Assembly (NCBI RefSeq): GCF_026341125.1
Contig: NZ_JAPEOR010000001.1
Span: forward strand, 2,108,001-2,172,000
DNA: 64,000 nucleotides
Source of the DNA: Streptomyces sp. NBC_01142
GTDB lineage: Bacteria > Actinomycetota > Actinomycetes > Streptomycetales > Streptomycetaceae
Direction of reading: 5' to 3'
Made by a program: the position numbers and the translations under genes. Under the pieces are notes generated by a model. It was not told the DNA's origin. It saw only the letters and a list, made by a program, of their open reading frames with translations, and did no database searches. Positions 36,786 to 44,646 of the stretch are shown here, in pieces. Position 1 is the stretch's first letter. Each line of letters begins with the position of its first letter.

Positions 36786-37757
36786 TTACCGGGATTCGCA
36801 TCCAGATGTGAATGCGGGGGCGCTGACGAGGGCAGCCAGCTCACGCAGCGTGGAGGTGAACGACGCCTTGAGCTCAAGCACGTCGTCGGTCGACAACTCG
36901 GCGGGCTCGGGTGCGGTGTTCCGCGCGCATGCGGGATACAGACCGTTTGCCGAGACGTCGAGATGGATCGCGTGGATCCGGCGGATGAGCTGACGCACCA
37001 CCGTCGCGTACGACACCGGCATCCTGGTCGTCAGGAAGATCCCGTCGTACAGCCAGAGAAGAGTCTCCCTCCGGAGTTCCCTGGTTTTCTGGCGTACGCC
37101 GGGCGTCAGCAGCAGGGATACGCCCGACGGCACGACGCGCGCGGCGATTCCCTTGTGTATACGCTCGTTGAGATCGCACTCGAAGGCCAGGTCGGCGGCC
37201 GCGGCCTCACTTCCGAGAGAACTCTTTCCACGAATGAGTGGACGGACACCGGTGTAGTCCCGGGCCCAGGCACCGCTGAGATTCGGATGCTGGCGGGCCA
37301 TCGGATCCCTGATGACACGCTCGTACATCTCCTGCGGAGGTGAGCTCGCGTACAACAGCATCAAGGAGTACGTACGGACCATGCAGCGTGCCAGGCGGGC
37401 GAGTTCGTCGCTGTCGGCACCGGGTCGCTTCCCCTCCTCCAGGATCGCGCTCAGCAGCTGCCAGACCGCGAAGGTCGTCTGATGGCCGGTGATCCAACGG
37501 AACCAGAAGAGCCGCTCCACCTCGCTCTCGTCGTGCGGCACCAGGTCGGCGCCCATCGCCTGCTCGTAGTGCAGCAACGAGTCGCCCGATTCCGGTGGAT
37601 CGTCCTCCGTTTCATGTCGGGGGTCGTCATCGGCATTCCGGTTGAGGAATTCGGTGGGGAGCGCCAATGGTTCGAGGCCGTACAGGTGCCCGCCGAACAC
37701 CCAACGCCCTGCCGTCGGCACATCGGTCGAGAGAGCTCTGTTGTCAGACAGATTCAT
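36786..37757 (-). CDS. Putative heme-dependent L-tyrosine hydroxylase, LmbB2-like
   Basis: A 323-residue protein from the ATG at 37757, with GGAAG 5 bases upstream. It has no usual cofactor fingerprint. The RLFWFRWITGHQTTFAVWQLL segment with a conserved His, and a helical fold with an ARDYTGVRPLIRGKSSL loop, agree with my recollection of the LmbB2/Orf13/HrmE group, which hydroxylates tyrosine to DOPA with heme and peroxide. The presence of LmbA-, LmbB1-, LmbY- and LmbU-like genes in the same cluster supports this strongly. It heads the operon with the MppJ-like methyltransferase and cupin, behind a LmbU-type box. Confidence 0.6.
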   Translation of the reverse strand: MNLSDNRALSTDVPTAGRWVFGGHLYGLEPLALPTEFLNRNADDDPRHETEDDPPESGDSLLHYEQAMGADLVPHDESEVERLFWFRWITGHQTTFAVWQLLSAILEEGKRPGADSDELARLARCMVRTYSLMLLYASSPPQEMYERVIRDPMARQHPNLSGAWARDYTGVRPLIRGKSSLGSEAAAADLAFECDLNERIHKGIAARVVPSGVSLLLTPGVRQKTRELRRETLLWLYDGIFLTTRMPVSYATVVRQLIRRIHAIHLDVSANGLYPACARNTAPEPAELSTDDVLELKASFTSTLRELAALVSAPAFTSGCESR

Positions 37758-37903
37758 GAATGCTTCCGGTGTGATAGGAGAAGTCGGGCTCCGGGACTGT
37801 GAGATGGGCCGGGATACGCCGACCAACGACCGTAAACGTACTTCCGAGCCGACTGCGCCAGGGTGCTCGAGAACCGGCCAATTCATTCTCTGCCGTGATT
37901 CGT

Positions 37904-37915
37904 CTCGCCGGCGGG
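37904..37915. promoter_or_regulatory. LmbU-type box (CTCGCCGGCGGG) between LmbB2-like and RidA genes
   Basis: Same 12-base sequence as at 34031, again within TTCGTCTCGCCGGCGGGACA, in the 264-base divergent promoter region. It would serve both the hydroxylase operon (-) and the RidA/F420-reductase operon (+). Confidence 0.65.
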
Positions 37916-38021
37916 ACATCCCGGCGCCGACGGATGGGACCGGGGCGCAGTCTTTGGCATAGTCGGGAGCCGCCTCTGCCGAACTCCTTGGCAGATCCGG
38001 CACAAGAAATAAGGAGCCAGT

Positions 38022-38411
38022 ATGTCGGAACGCAAGCTCATTGCCGCGGGAACGCACTTCGAGAAGATATTCGGTTACTCTCGAGCGGTTCGGGTCGGCC
38101 CGATCGTGACGGTTGCCGGCTGCACGGCCTCGGCACCCGAAGGCCCGGTCGGCGGCTCCGACATCGTCGCTCAGACTGCCGAGTGCCTGCAGCGGATCAA
38201 GGGGGCGCTCGAAGAGGCCGGCGCCTCACTCCAGGACGTGGTCAGGACCCGCTTCTATGTGACGGACATCAGTGAGCTGGAAGCCATCGGACGTGTGCAT
38301 CTGGAGTTCTTCGCCGGAATTCTTCCCGCCAGCACGATCGTCCAGGTTTCCGCCCTGGCGCACCCCTCGCTTCTGGTGGAAGTGGAAGCCGACGCCTTCC
38401 TCGAGAACTGA
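38022..38411 (+). CDS. RidA/YjgF-family protein
   Basis: A 129-residue member of the trimeric RidA family, with the family blocks GYSRAVRVG, VTVAGCTA and the C-terminal VEVEADAFLEN. Classical RidA hydrolyses reactive enamines/imines and uses an Arg in the region VVRTRFYVTDI, which is present here. It starts the short operon with the F420-type reductase 11 bases downstream. A role in handling the cyclic enamine or imine intermediates of alkylproline formation is plausible. Good ribosome site (AAGGAG). Confidence 0.85.
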   Translation: MSERKLIAAGTHFEKIFGYSRAVRVGPIVTVAGCTASAPEGPVGGSDIVAQTAECLQRIKGALEEAGASLQDVVRTRFYVTDISELEAIGRVHLEFFAGILPASTIVQVSALAHPSLLVEVEADAFLEN

Positions 38412-38422
38412 AGGGATCGACC

Positions 38423-39319
38423 ATGCGTACAGGTGTCCTGATTCTGCCGGAGAAGCGATGGGCGCAATCCGCTCATACGTGGCGCACCGCCGACGAGTTG
38501 GGATACGACTCCCTCTGGACCTATGACCATCTGTCCTGGCGCAGCCTCCAGGACGGCCCCTGGTTCTCCACGTTCCCGGTGCTCGCCGCGGCGGCCGGCG
38601 TGACGAGCAGGGCCACGCTCGGAACCCTGGTCACCTCACCCAACTTCCGCCATCCGGTCGGTGCGGCGAAGGACGCCATCGCTCTCGACGACATCTCGGG
38701 GGGCCGGTTCGTCCTCGGCATCGGAACCGGTTCGGTCGGCGCGGGTGACTCGAACGTCCTCACTCAGGAGACCTTCTCCAGGCGTGAACGCACCGAGCGC
38801 TTCGAGGAGTTCGTACAGCTCACGGACAAACTGCTGCGGAACCCGGTCACCACCTTCACGGGGACGCACTTCTCCGCGTACGAGGCCCGCATGATCCCCG
38901 GGTGCTTCCAGAGTCCCCGCCTCCCCATGGCCATCGCGGCCACTGGCCCCCGGGGTCTCGCACTGGTCGCACGGTACGGCCAGGCATGGGTGACCACCGG
39001 GCCCACCGACTGGGCCCGGGGATTCACACCGGAGGAGTGTCTGGAGGCGGTCGCCGCGCAGGTCATCGCCCTGCGCGAGGCATGTGACCGTTCGGGCCGC
39101 GACTTCGACGAGCTGGATCGCATGTTCGTCGTCACCGACCCGGCGGGCGACTTCCTCTCCACGCCGGACGATTTCCTGAAGATGGCCGAGCGCTACGCAA
39201 AGGCCGGCATCTCCCACCTCGTGCTCCACGCGCCCCGCGAGGAAGGCATCTACACCGCCGACCCCGAGGCTCTGCACCGCATCGCGGCGGATGCCCTCCC
39301 CGCCGTCCGCGACATGTGA
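38423..39319 (+). CDS. LLM-class F420-dependent reductase, LmbY-like
   Basis: A 298-residue luciferase-like TIM-barrel oxidoreductase. Visible blocks are ADELGYDSLWTYDHL, the first coenzyme-binding turn, GGRFVLGIGTGS, and ATGPRGLALVARYGQAW. It matches in length the LmbY/HrmH-type enzymes that reduce the ring double bond in the last step of 4-alkylproline synthesis using F420H2. Coupling to RidA and the LmbU-type box upstream place it in the pathway. A general F420 reductase is the alternative. Confidence 0.8.
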   Translation: MRTGVLILPEKRWAQSAHTWRTADELGYDSLWTYDHLSWRSLQDGPWFSTFPVLAAAAGVTSRATLGTLVTSPNFRHPVGAAKDAIALDDISGGRFVLGIGTGSVGAGDSNVLTQETFSRRERTERFEEFVQLTDKLLRNPVTTFTGTHFSAYEARMIPGCFQSPRLPMAIAATGPRGLALVARYGQAWVTTGPTDWARGFTPEECLEAVAAQVIALREACDRSGRDFDELDRMFVVTDPAGDFLSTPDDFLKMAERYAKAGISHLVLHAPREEGIYTADPEALHRIAADALPAVRDM

Positions 39320-39329
39320 CGTCGCTGGG

Positions 39330-39353
39330 GGCCGCCGGCCTCCGCCGGCGGCC
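39330..39353 (+). terminator. GC-rich hairpin at the right edge of the cluster
   Basis: A 10-bp stem (GGCCGCCGGC pairing with GCCGGCGGCC) with a 4-base loop, 10 bases after the F420-reductase stop and before the convergent LysR gene. Confidence 0.5.
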
Positions 39354-39512
39354 GGCCCGAGCACCTCGCGGGGTCCGCCCTCGGCCTCTGCGGCTTCAGT
39401 ACTGTGCAGGAGAGTGCCGGGGCGTGTGTTCGCACGCACCAGCTCGTGCGCTGCGGCTTCCAGCCACGACCTGTCGTCCCTGCGCAGCTCGGGCACGAGC
39501 ACCGGGTCGGTG

Positions 39513-40415
39513 TCATACGTCGACGTCGCTGCATACGGCACGGCAGCTGAGGACGAAGGCGTCGACGGCGTCGTCAACCACTTGGGTGCGGGGCCAGGCG
39601 ACACCGATCCGGCTGGGACTGACGCCGGTAACGGGCCGGTAGACGACGTCCGGTCGCTGGTAGAAGCGGGCAGTTGCCTCGGGGGTGAGGCTGATGCCCT
39701 GGCCGTGAGCGATCGCGTTGAGCCATTCATCGGGGTGGTGCGCGACCGCGCCGATACGTACTGGGTGCCCCTCGCGCTCATCGACCGCGAGCCAGTAGTC
39801 GCGCCACGCCCCCGACTCGGCGGGAGTCGCCACGAACTGTTCGTCATACAGATCCTGGAACCGGATCCGGTCCTCCCCAGCGAGGCGATGCCCCGCGGGC
39901 AGGGCAATCCAGCGTGGCTCGGTCAGCAGAACCTCGACGTCGAAGTCGCTCTGAGCGGGCACCGGCAGACGCAGCAGCGCCACGTCGACCTCGCCGGTGG
40001 CCAGCCCGGCGGTGGGGTCGGTCCATTCGGTCTGCCGCATCTGGACCCGCCAGCCGGGCCGCCGCCGGGCGAAGTCGGCGGTGATCAGCTGGGTGCGCTC
40101 ATTGGCGGCGCTGGCCACGAAGCCGACCCGTAGCGTGCGTGCGGCCCGGGTCGTTGCGCCCCGGGTGACACGCAGCGCACACTCCCAAGCGGTCAGCACG
40201 GTGCCTGCGTGGGCGGCCAGAGCCTCACCGGCCTCGGTGGGGGCCATCCCGGCGCGGGAACGGACGAACAGGCCCACCCCCAGCTGGGCTTCCAGCTGCC
40301 GGATCTGCTTCGTCAGCGCAGGCTGCGAGATGTAGAGCCGCTCCGCGGCCCGCGTGAGGTTGCCTTCCTCGACCACCGCGGCGAAGTACCGCAGCAGACG
40401 GGTGTCGATATCCAT
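39513..40415 (-). CDS. LysR-family transcriptional regulator
   Basis: A 300-residue LTTR. The winged helix-turn-helix is at residues 1-60 (NLTRAAERLYISQPALTKQIRQLE), with a periplasmic-binding-like effector domain at 90-290. It is divergent from the SnoaL-like/SDR pair 104 bases away, the usual arrangement for a regulator and its target. Nothing ties it to the peptide cluster, and its end converges on the cluster's last gene. Confidence 0.9.
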   Translation of the reverse strand: MDIDTRLLRYFAAVVEEGNLTRAAERLYISQPALTKQIRQLEAQLGVGLFVRSRAGMAPTEAGEALAAHAGTVLTAWECALRVTRGATTRAARTLRVGFVASAANERTQLITADFARRRPGWRVQMRQTEWTDPTAGLATGEVDVALLRLPVPAQSDFDVEVLLTEPRWIALPAGHRLAGEDRIRFQDLYDEQFVATPAESGAWRDYWLAVDEREGHPVRIGAVAHHPDEWLNAIAHGQGISLTPEATARFYQRPDVVYRPVTGVSPSRIGVAWPRTQVVDDAVDAFVLSCRAVCSDVDV

Positions 40416-40518
40416 GCCGCCAGGTTATGGAAGCAGGTATTGGACGACTACGGCGGCCGGCGACATCGTTGATCACGAGACCGGGACAGCCCGGTACCGA
40501 ACCCATCAGGGAGTGCAC

Positions 40519-40962
40519 GTGACCACGAGTGAAGCCGTGCCCGACCCCAAGGTCGAGGTCATCAACCACTTCTTCTCTGCCTACGCCGCCAACGACGTCA
40601 AAGGGATGAGCGCGGTCCTGGCTCCGGACATCGAATGGAACATCCCGGGCCACCACCCGCTGTCGGGCACCAAGCACGGACTCGCCGAGGTGGTCAGCTT
40701 CTTCGACCAGCTCGGCAAGGCGGGCTTCCGGGCCGAACCTGTGTTTCTCGGCAGCAACGACACCTATGTCGTCGACATCCACCGCGGCTGGACGACCCAG
40801 GGCGTGGGCCACGTCGACACGATGTGGGCGCTGGTGTGGCACTTTGATGCCGCCGGCCAGGTCGATCACGTCGTCAACCTGAGCGGCGATCAGCACCGGA
40901 TGGACAACTACATCTGGGCCAACTTCCCGCTGGCATCCCTTCCGGCCCGCCTCGCCCGATGA
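40519..40962 (+). CDS. SnoaL/NTF2-like protein
   Basis: A 147-residue cone-shaped NTF2-fold protein (VEVINHFFSAYAANDVKGMSAVL start helix, WNIPGHHPLSGTKHG loop, HVDTMWALVWHFDAAGQVD sheet). The GTG at 40519 has AGGGAG 6 bases upstream and is preferred over the GTG at 40513. Members are small isomerases, cyclases or ligand-binding proteins. It is coupled to the SDR gene behind it and divergent from LysR. Confidence 0.8.
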   Translation: MTTSEAVPDPKVEVINHFFSAYAANDVKGMSAVLAPDIEWNIPGHHPLSGTKHGLAEVVSFFDQLGKAGFRAEPVFLGSNDTYVVDIHRGWTTQGVGHVDTMWALVWHFDAAGQVDHVVNLSGDQHRMDNYIWANFPLASLPARLAR

Positions 40963-40976
40963 CGGAGGAACACAGC

Positions 40977-41540
40977 ATGAAGATTATTGTCGTCGGAGCG
41001 ACCGGCATCATCGGCCGTGCGGTCGCAGACGCGCTGGAGACCGAGCATGAGGTGATACGGGCCTCACGCAACGGCAGTACACGGGTCGATCTGGAGACAC
41101 CGACCTCCATCGACGCCCTCTTCGACACCGTCGGCAAGGTGGACGCGGTCATCTGCTGCGCGGCCAGCGGTCAGCTGACTCCACTCAACTCCCCTTCCGG
41201 CGACGAGTTCACTCTCGGCCTGAAAGGCAAGCTGCTGGGGCAGGTAGAGCTGCTACGCCGGGCGCTGGACCACGTGCGGGACGGCGGGTCCATCACACTC
41301 ACCAGCGGCATCTTTCAGCAGCCCACGCCAGGCGGCTCGTTCGGCGCTCTTGTGAATGCCGGACTGGAGGCATTCGTCCGGGCGGCGGCCATCGAGATGC
41401 CTCGTGGGCTGAGAGTGAACGTCGTCAGCCCAGGGTGGGTGAAGGAGACGCTCGAAAAGCTTGGTAGGAGCGACGGGGGAGGCACGCCGGCAAGCGACGT
41501 CGCCCACGCCTACATCGAGGTCGTCACAGGAACGATGTAG
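40977..41540 (+). CDS. Short-chain dehydrogenase/reductase
   Basis: A 187-residue NAD(P)-dependent SDR with the nucleotide motif GATGIIGRAVADAL, an ICCAASG segment and the PGW motif after the catalytic region. The catalytic Tyr-x-x-x-Lys is not seen in the usual form (the region reads FGALVNAGLEAFVRAA), so activity may be altered. The ATG at 40977 follows GGAGG by 8 bases; an ATG at 40959 overlaps the previous stop as ATGA. The substrate is unknown. Confidence 0.8.
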   Translation: MKIIVVGATGIIGRAVADALETEHEVIRASRNGSTRVDLETPTSIDALFDTVGKVDAVICCAASGQLTPLNSPSGDEFTLGLKGKLLGQVELLRRALDHVRDGGSITLTSGIFQQPTPGGSFGALVNAGLEAFVRAAAIEMPRGLRVNVVSPGWVKETLEKLGRSDGGGTPASDVAHAYIEVVTGTM

Positions 41541-41562
41541 GGACAGACCGTGACCCCTGGAG

Positions 41563-41610
41563 GTGCGGGGCGGCGCAGACCAGCAAAGACGGAGCCGCCC
41601 CGCACGTTTT
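41563..41610 (+). terminator. Rho-independent-like terminator after SDR
   Basis: A perfect 12-bp stem (GTGCGGGGCGGC, 41563-41574, pairing with 41594-41605) with a 19-base loop and a following GTTTT. Confidence 0.75.
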
Positions 41611-41981
41611 GATCCCGGAGGGTGCCGGTCATTTGTGGCGCGACGCTCACCACGGTCATGACCCCGCCGGTCTTCTCGCTCTCGAAGGTGTGCGGCAGTT
41701 GTTCCCTCGAGCGTCCCCTGTTGCGCTCCGCCTCGTGCAGGGCTCCCCCCACCGGCGGTGCGCACAGTAACTCTGACCTCTCAAGGACATTTCTGCAACC
41801 CTTTCGTTTCTGCACATCATGTGCAACAAGTGTCGAAGTGGCAGTGTGACGACATCGATCGGGCCGGCGGAGTGCGCGGTCGGCCCGACCCGCGACAAGA
41901 CCGTTCCCGCGGAATGACTGGCCGCGTGTCATCGCGACGGAATGCATCGGCTGCTCCGCGGGGGACTGACCGTTGTGCGCC
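41611..41981. other. 371-base intergenic stretch, lower GC, no gene seen
   Basis: The sequence between the SDR terminator and the MocR gene has no plausible ORF. It contains the palindrome at 41811-41825 and TTTC-rich runs. It may be remains of a lost gene or a regulatory region. Confidence 0.5.
41811..41825. promoter_or_regulatory. Operator-like palindrome TGCACATCATGTGCA
   Basis: A perfect 7+1+7 inverted repeat in an AT-richer region; a related TCTGCAAC sequence lies 22 bases upstream. No adjacent gene is positioned for it to control, so the target is unknown. Confidence 0.35.
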
Positions 41982-43409
41982 TCACCCGTCCTTCGGGCCA
42001 AGGTCGGTAAGCGTGGCTCCCAGCCGACGTACACCCTCGGTCAGCTCGGCGTGGTCGGCGGTCGCGGCGAAACCGATGCGCAGGTGAGCCGCCGGTGGCT
42101 CGGTGGCGAAGTACCGACTGCCTGCGCTGACGGCGACGCCGCGTTGCCGGGCGGCGCCGGCGAGGACGGTGTCGTCCACGCCTGATGGCAGGCGAACCCA
42201 CAGGTACAGTCCGCCCGTAGGCAATCCGGCCAAGGTCGCACCGGGGATCTCCTGGGTGACCGCGGCGGCCAGCACGGCGCACCGCTCCCGCAGCGCCGTA
42301 CCGAGAGAGCGGACGTGCCGGTCCCAGGACGGGGAGCTGAGCACTTCCAGCGCGGCCTCCTGGAGCGGGCGCGTGACGAAGAAGTCGTCGACCAGGCGCA
42401 CCGCCCGCATGCGCTCCATGACCGGTCCGCGGGCCACCAGCGCCCCGATCCGCAGGCTCGGTGCGGCGGGCTTGGTGAGTGAGGTGACGTGGACGACCGT
42501 GCCGTCGCGGTCGTCGGCGACCAGCGGCCGCGGCACGGCCCCGCCGTGTCCCAGGTGCCGCGCGAAGTCGTCCTCGAGCACGAACGCGCCCGAGGCGCGT
42601 GCCACATCGAGGATCTGGCGGCGCCGTTCGGGCGTGAGTACGGTGCCGGTCGGGTTCTGGAAGGTCGGCTGGCAGTACAGCAGTCGCGCGCCGGTCATCG
42701 CGAACGCGTCGGCCAGCATGTCGGGCCGCAGGCCGTCGGCGTCGAGCGGTACCGGAACGGGCCGCAGCCCCGCGGCGCGGGCTGCGGCCAGGGCCCGGGG
42801 GTAGGTGGGGGACTCCACCAGAACCGGGCTGCCGGGCCCGGCGATGGCCCGGAACGCGATCGACAGGGCGCTCTGCCCGCCGGCGGTGACCAGCACGTCC
42901 TCCGGTGCCACGCTGCCGCCGACGATGCGGGCGAACACGGTGCGCAGCGCCATCAGGCCGCCGGCCGGGGCGCGGTCCCAGGCGTCCGGACGGCGTCCCG
43001 CCCGCGCGAGCGCCGCGCTCAGGGCCCGGGTGGGCTGGAGCGAGCGGTGCACGTAGCCGCCGTCCATCGTGATCGTCCCGGCCGGTGGCGGGCCGAGCGG
43101 GTCGGCGATCAGGTGGGTGTCGACGGCGCGGTCGGTGAGGGCGACCGTCTGCCAGTCAGTATCCGTGCCGCTGTCGCCGACTGCGTCGCGGAGCCGGCCC
43201 AGCTGCACCGCGAACGTCCCACTGCCCGGACGGGTCACCACCGCGCCCTCGGCAGCCAATGCGGCGATGGCCCGCGCCACTGTCGCCGGGCCGACCCGGT
43301 ATTCCTTGATCAGCTCCCGGCTGCTCGGCAGCCGGTCGCCGGGCGACAGCCGGGAGACCAGCGCACGGAGACTGTCGGCCAACTCGACAGAAGTGCTACC
43401 GTCATTCAT
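41982..43409 (-). CDS. MocR-type (GntR + aminotransferase fold) regulator
   Basis: A 475-residue fusion of an N-terminal GntR winged helix (residues 5-70, LPSSRELIKEYRVGPATVARAI) and a fold-type-I PLP-binding domain. The PLP lysine is in the TSLTKPAAPSLRIG segment. MocR proteins use PLP or an amine as effector and usually regulate the divergent neighbour. Its ATG (43409-43407) overlaps the ATG of the divergent aminotransferase by two bases, and an inverted repeat spans both. Confidence 0.88.
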   Translation of the reverse strand: MNDGSTSVELADSLRALVSRLSPGDRLPSSRELIKEYRVGPATVARAIAALAAEGAVVTRPGSGTFAVQLGRLRDAVGDSGTDTDWQTVALTDRAVDTHLIADPLGPPPAGTITMDGGYVHRSLQPTRALSAALARAGRRPDAWDRAPAGGLMALRTVFARIVGGSVAPEDVLVTAGGQSALSIAFRAIAGPGSPVLVESPTYPRALAAARAAGLRPVPVPLDADGLRPDMLADAFAMTGARLLYCQPTFQNPTGTVLTPERRRQILDVARASGAFVLEDDFARHLGHGGAVPRPLVADDRDGTVVHVTSLTKPAAPSLRIGALVARGPVMERMRAVRLVDDFFVTRPLQEAALEVLSSPSWDRHVRSLGTALRERCAVLAAAVTQEIPGATLAGLPTGGLYLWVRLPSGVDDTVLAGAARQRGVAVSAGSRYFATEPPAAHLRIGFAATADHAELTEGVRRLGATLTDLGPKDG

Positions 43410-43428
43410 GAGAGACAACAGTAGCGCT
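43392..43428. promoter_or_regulatory. Inverted repeat over two divergent start codons
   Basis: AGTGCTAC (43392-43399) and GTAGCGCT (43421-43428) form half-sites with one mismatch, centred on 43410, inside the CATG that gives both genes their start. Both transcripts would have no room for a ribosome site and are probably leaderless, with MocR binding here to control both. Confidence 0.5.
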
Positions 43429-44646
43429 ATTGGTTCTGGTCGGGAAGCACTTCAGCTGGACGTCGCCGCTCTGCGGGCCGACACCCCGGGGTGCCGCCAG
43501 GTCATCCACTTCAACAACGCGGGCTGCGGACTGCTGGCGGCGCCCGTGACGGACGCGATGATCGGCCATCTGAACCTCGAAGCCCGGATGGGCGGTTACG
43601 AGGCGTCGGCCGCCCGAGCCGCCGAAGTCCGCGAGTTCTACACGGAGATCGCCGCCCTCATCCACACCACGCCCGACAACATCGCCTTCGCAGGCAGCGC
43701 CACCCACGCCTACGCCAACGCCCTGTCCTCGATCCCGTTCGAGACCGACGACGTCATCCTCACCACCCGCGACGACTTCGTCTCCAACCAGATCGCCTTC
43801 CTCTCCCTGCGCAAGCGATTCGGCGTACGCATCGTCCACGCGCCCAACACCCCGGAGGGCGGGGTCGATGTCGAGGCGATGGCCGCGCTGATGCGGACCC
43901 ACCGCCCCCGCCTGGTGTCCGCCACCCATGTCCCCACCAACTCGGGCCTCGTCTCGCCCGTCGCCGAAATCGGCCGGCACTGCCGGGAGCTGGACCTGCT
44001 CTACCTGGTCGACGCCTGCCAGTCGGTGGGCCAGTTCGTCATCGACGTGGAGGAGATCGGCTGCGACCTCCTCACCGCCACCTGCCGCAAGTTCCTCCGC
44101 GGCCCGCGCGGCTCCGGATTCCTGTACGTATCCGATCGCGTCCTACGCGCCGGCTACGAACCGCTGTTCATCGACATGCACGGCGCCCGCTGGACCGAGC
44201 CGGGCGGCTACGAGCCCGTAGGGACGGCGGCCCGGTTCGAGGAGTGGGAGTTCCCGTACGCCACGGTGCTCGGCAGCGCCGCCGCGACGCGCTATGCCCG
44301 CAAGGTCGGTGTCGAGGCAATCGAGCAGCGGACCCCGGCGCTCGCGGCCCGGCTCCGCGACCGGCTCGCACCGATCCCGGGGGTGAGCGTGCTCGACCGC
44401 GGCCCGCGTCTTGCCGCGCTCGTCACGTTCGGCGTAGCGGGCTGGCAGCCGCAGCCGTTCAAGGCGGCCATGGACGCCCGCGGCATCAACTCGGCGCTCA
44501 GCTTCCGTGAGTTCGCACAGTTCGACTTCGGGGACAAGGACGTCGACTGGTGCCTGCGCCTGTCGCCGCACTACTACAACACCGAGGAGGAAGTGGACCA
44601 CGTGGCGGACGCGGTCGCGGACCTCGCCGGCCAGGGACGGCGATGA
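43408..44646 (+). CDS. Class V PLP aminotransferase (cysteine-desulfurase/epimerase fold)
   Basis: A 412-residue enzyme. HFNNAGCGLLAAPV is the family opening, SATHVPTNSGLVSPV and LLYLVDACQSVGQF (Asp and Gln that hold PLP) are present, and TATCRKFLRGPRGSGFLYV contains the Schiff-base lysine. It is related to isopenicillin-N-epimerase-like and NifS-like proteins. The substrate is unknown. It overlaps the exporter gene downstream as ATGA and is divergent from MocR, so the three form a small PLP-responsive unit. Confidence 0.88.
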   Translation: MRDNSSAIGSGREALQLDVAALRADTPGCRQVIHFNNAGCGLLAAPVTDAMIGHLNLEARMGGYEASAARAAEVREFYTEIAALIHTTPDNIAFAGSATHAYANALSSIPFETDDVILTTRDDFVSNQIAFLSLRKRFGVRIVHAPNTPEGGVDVEAMAALMRTHRPRLVSATHVPTNSGLVSPVAEIGRHCRELDLLYLVDACQSVGQFVIDVEEIGCDLLTATCRKFLRGPRGSGFLYVSDRVLRAGYEPLFIDMHGARWTEPGGYEPVGTAARFEEWEFPYATVLGSAAATRYARKVGVEAIEQRTPALAARLRDRLAPIPGVSVLDRGPRLAALVTFGVAGWQPQPFKAAMDARGINSALSFREFAQFDFGDKDVDWCLRLSPHYYNTEEEVDHVADAVADLAGQGRR

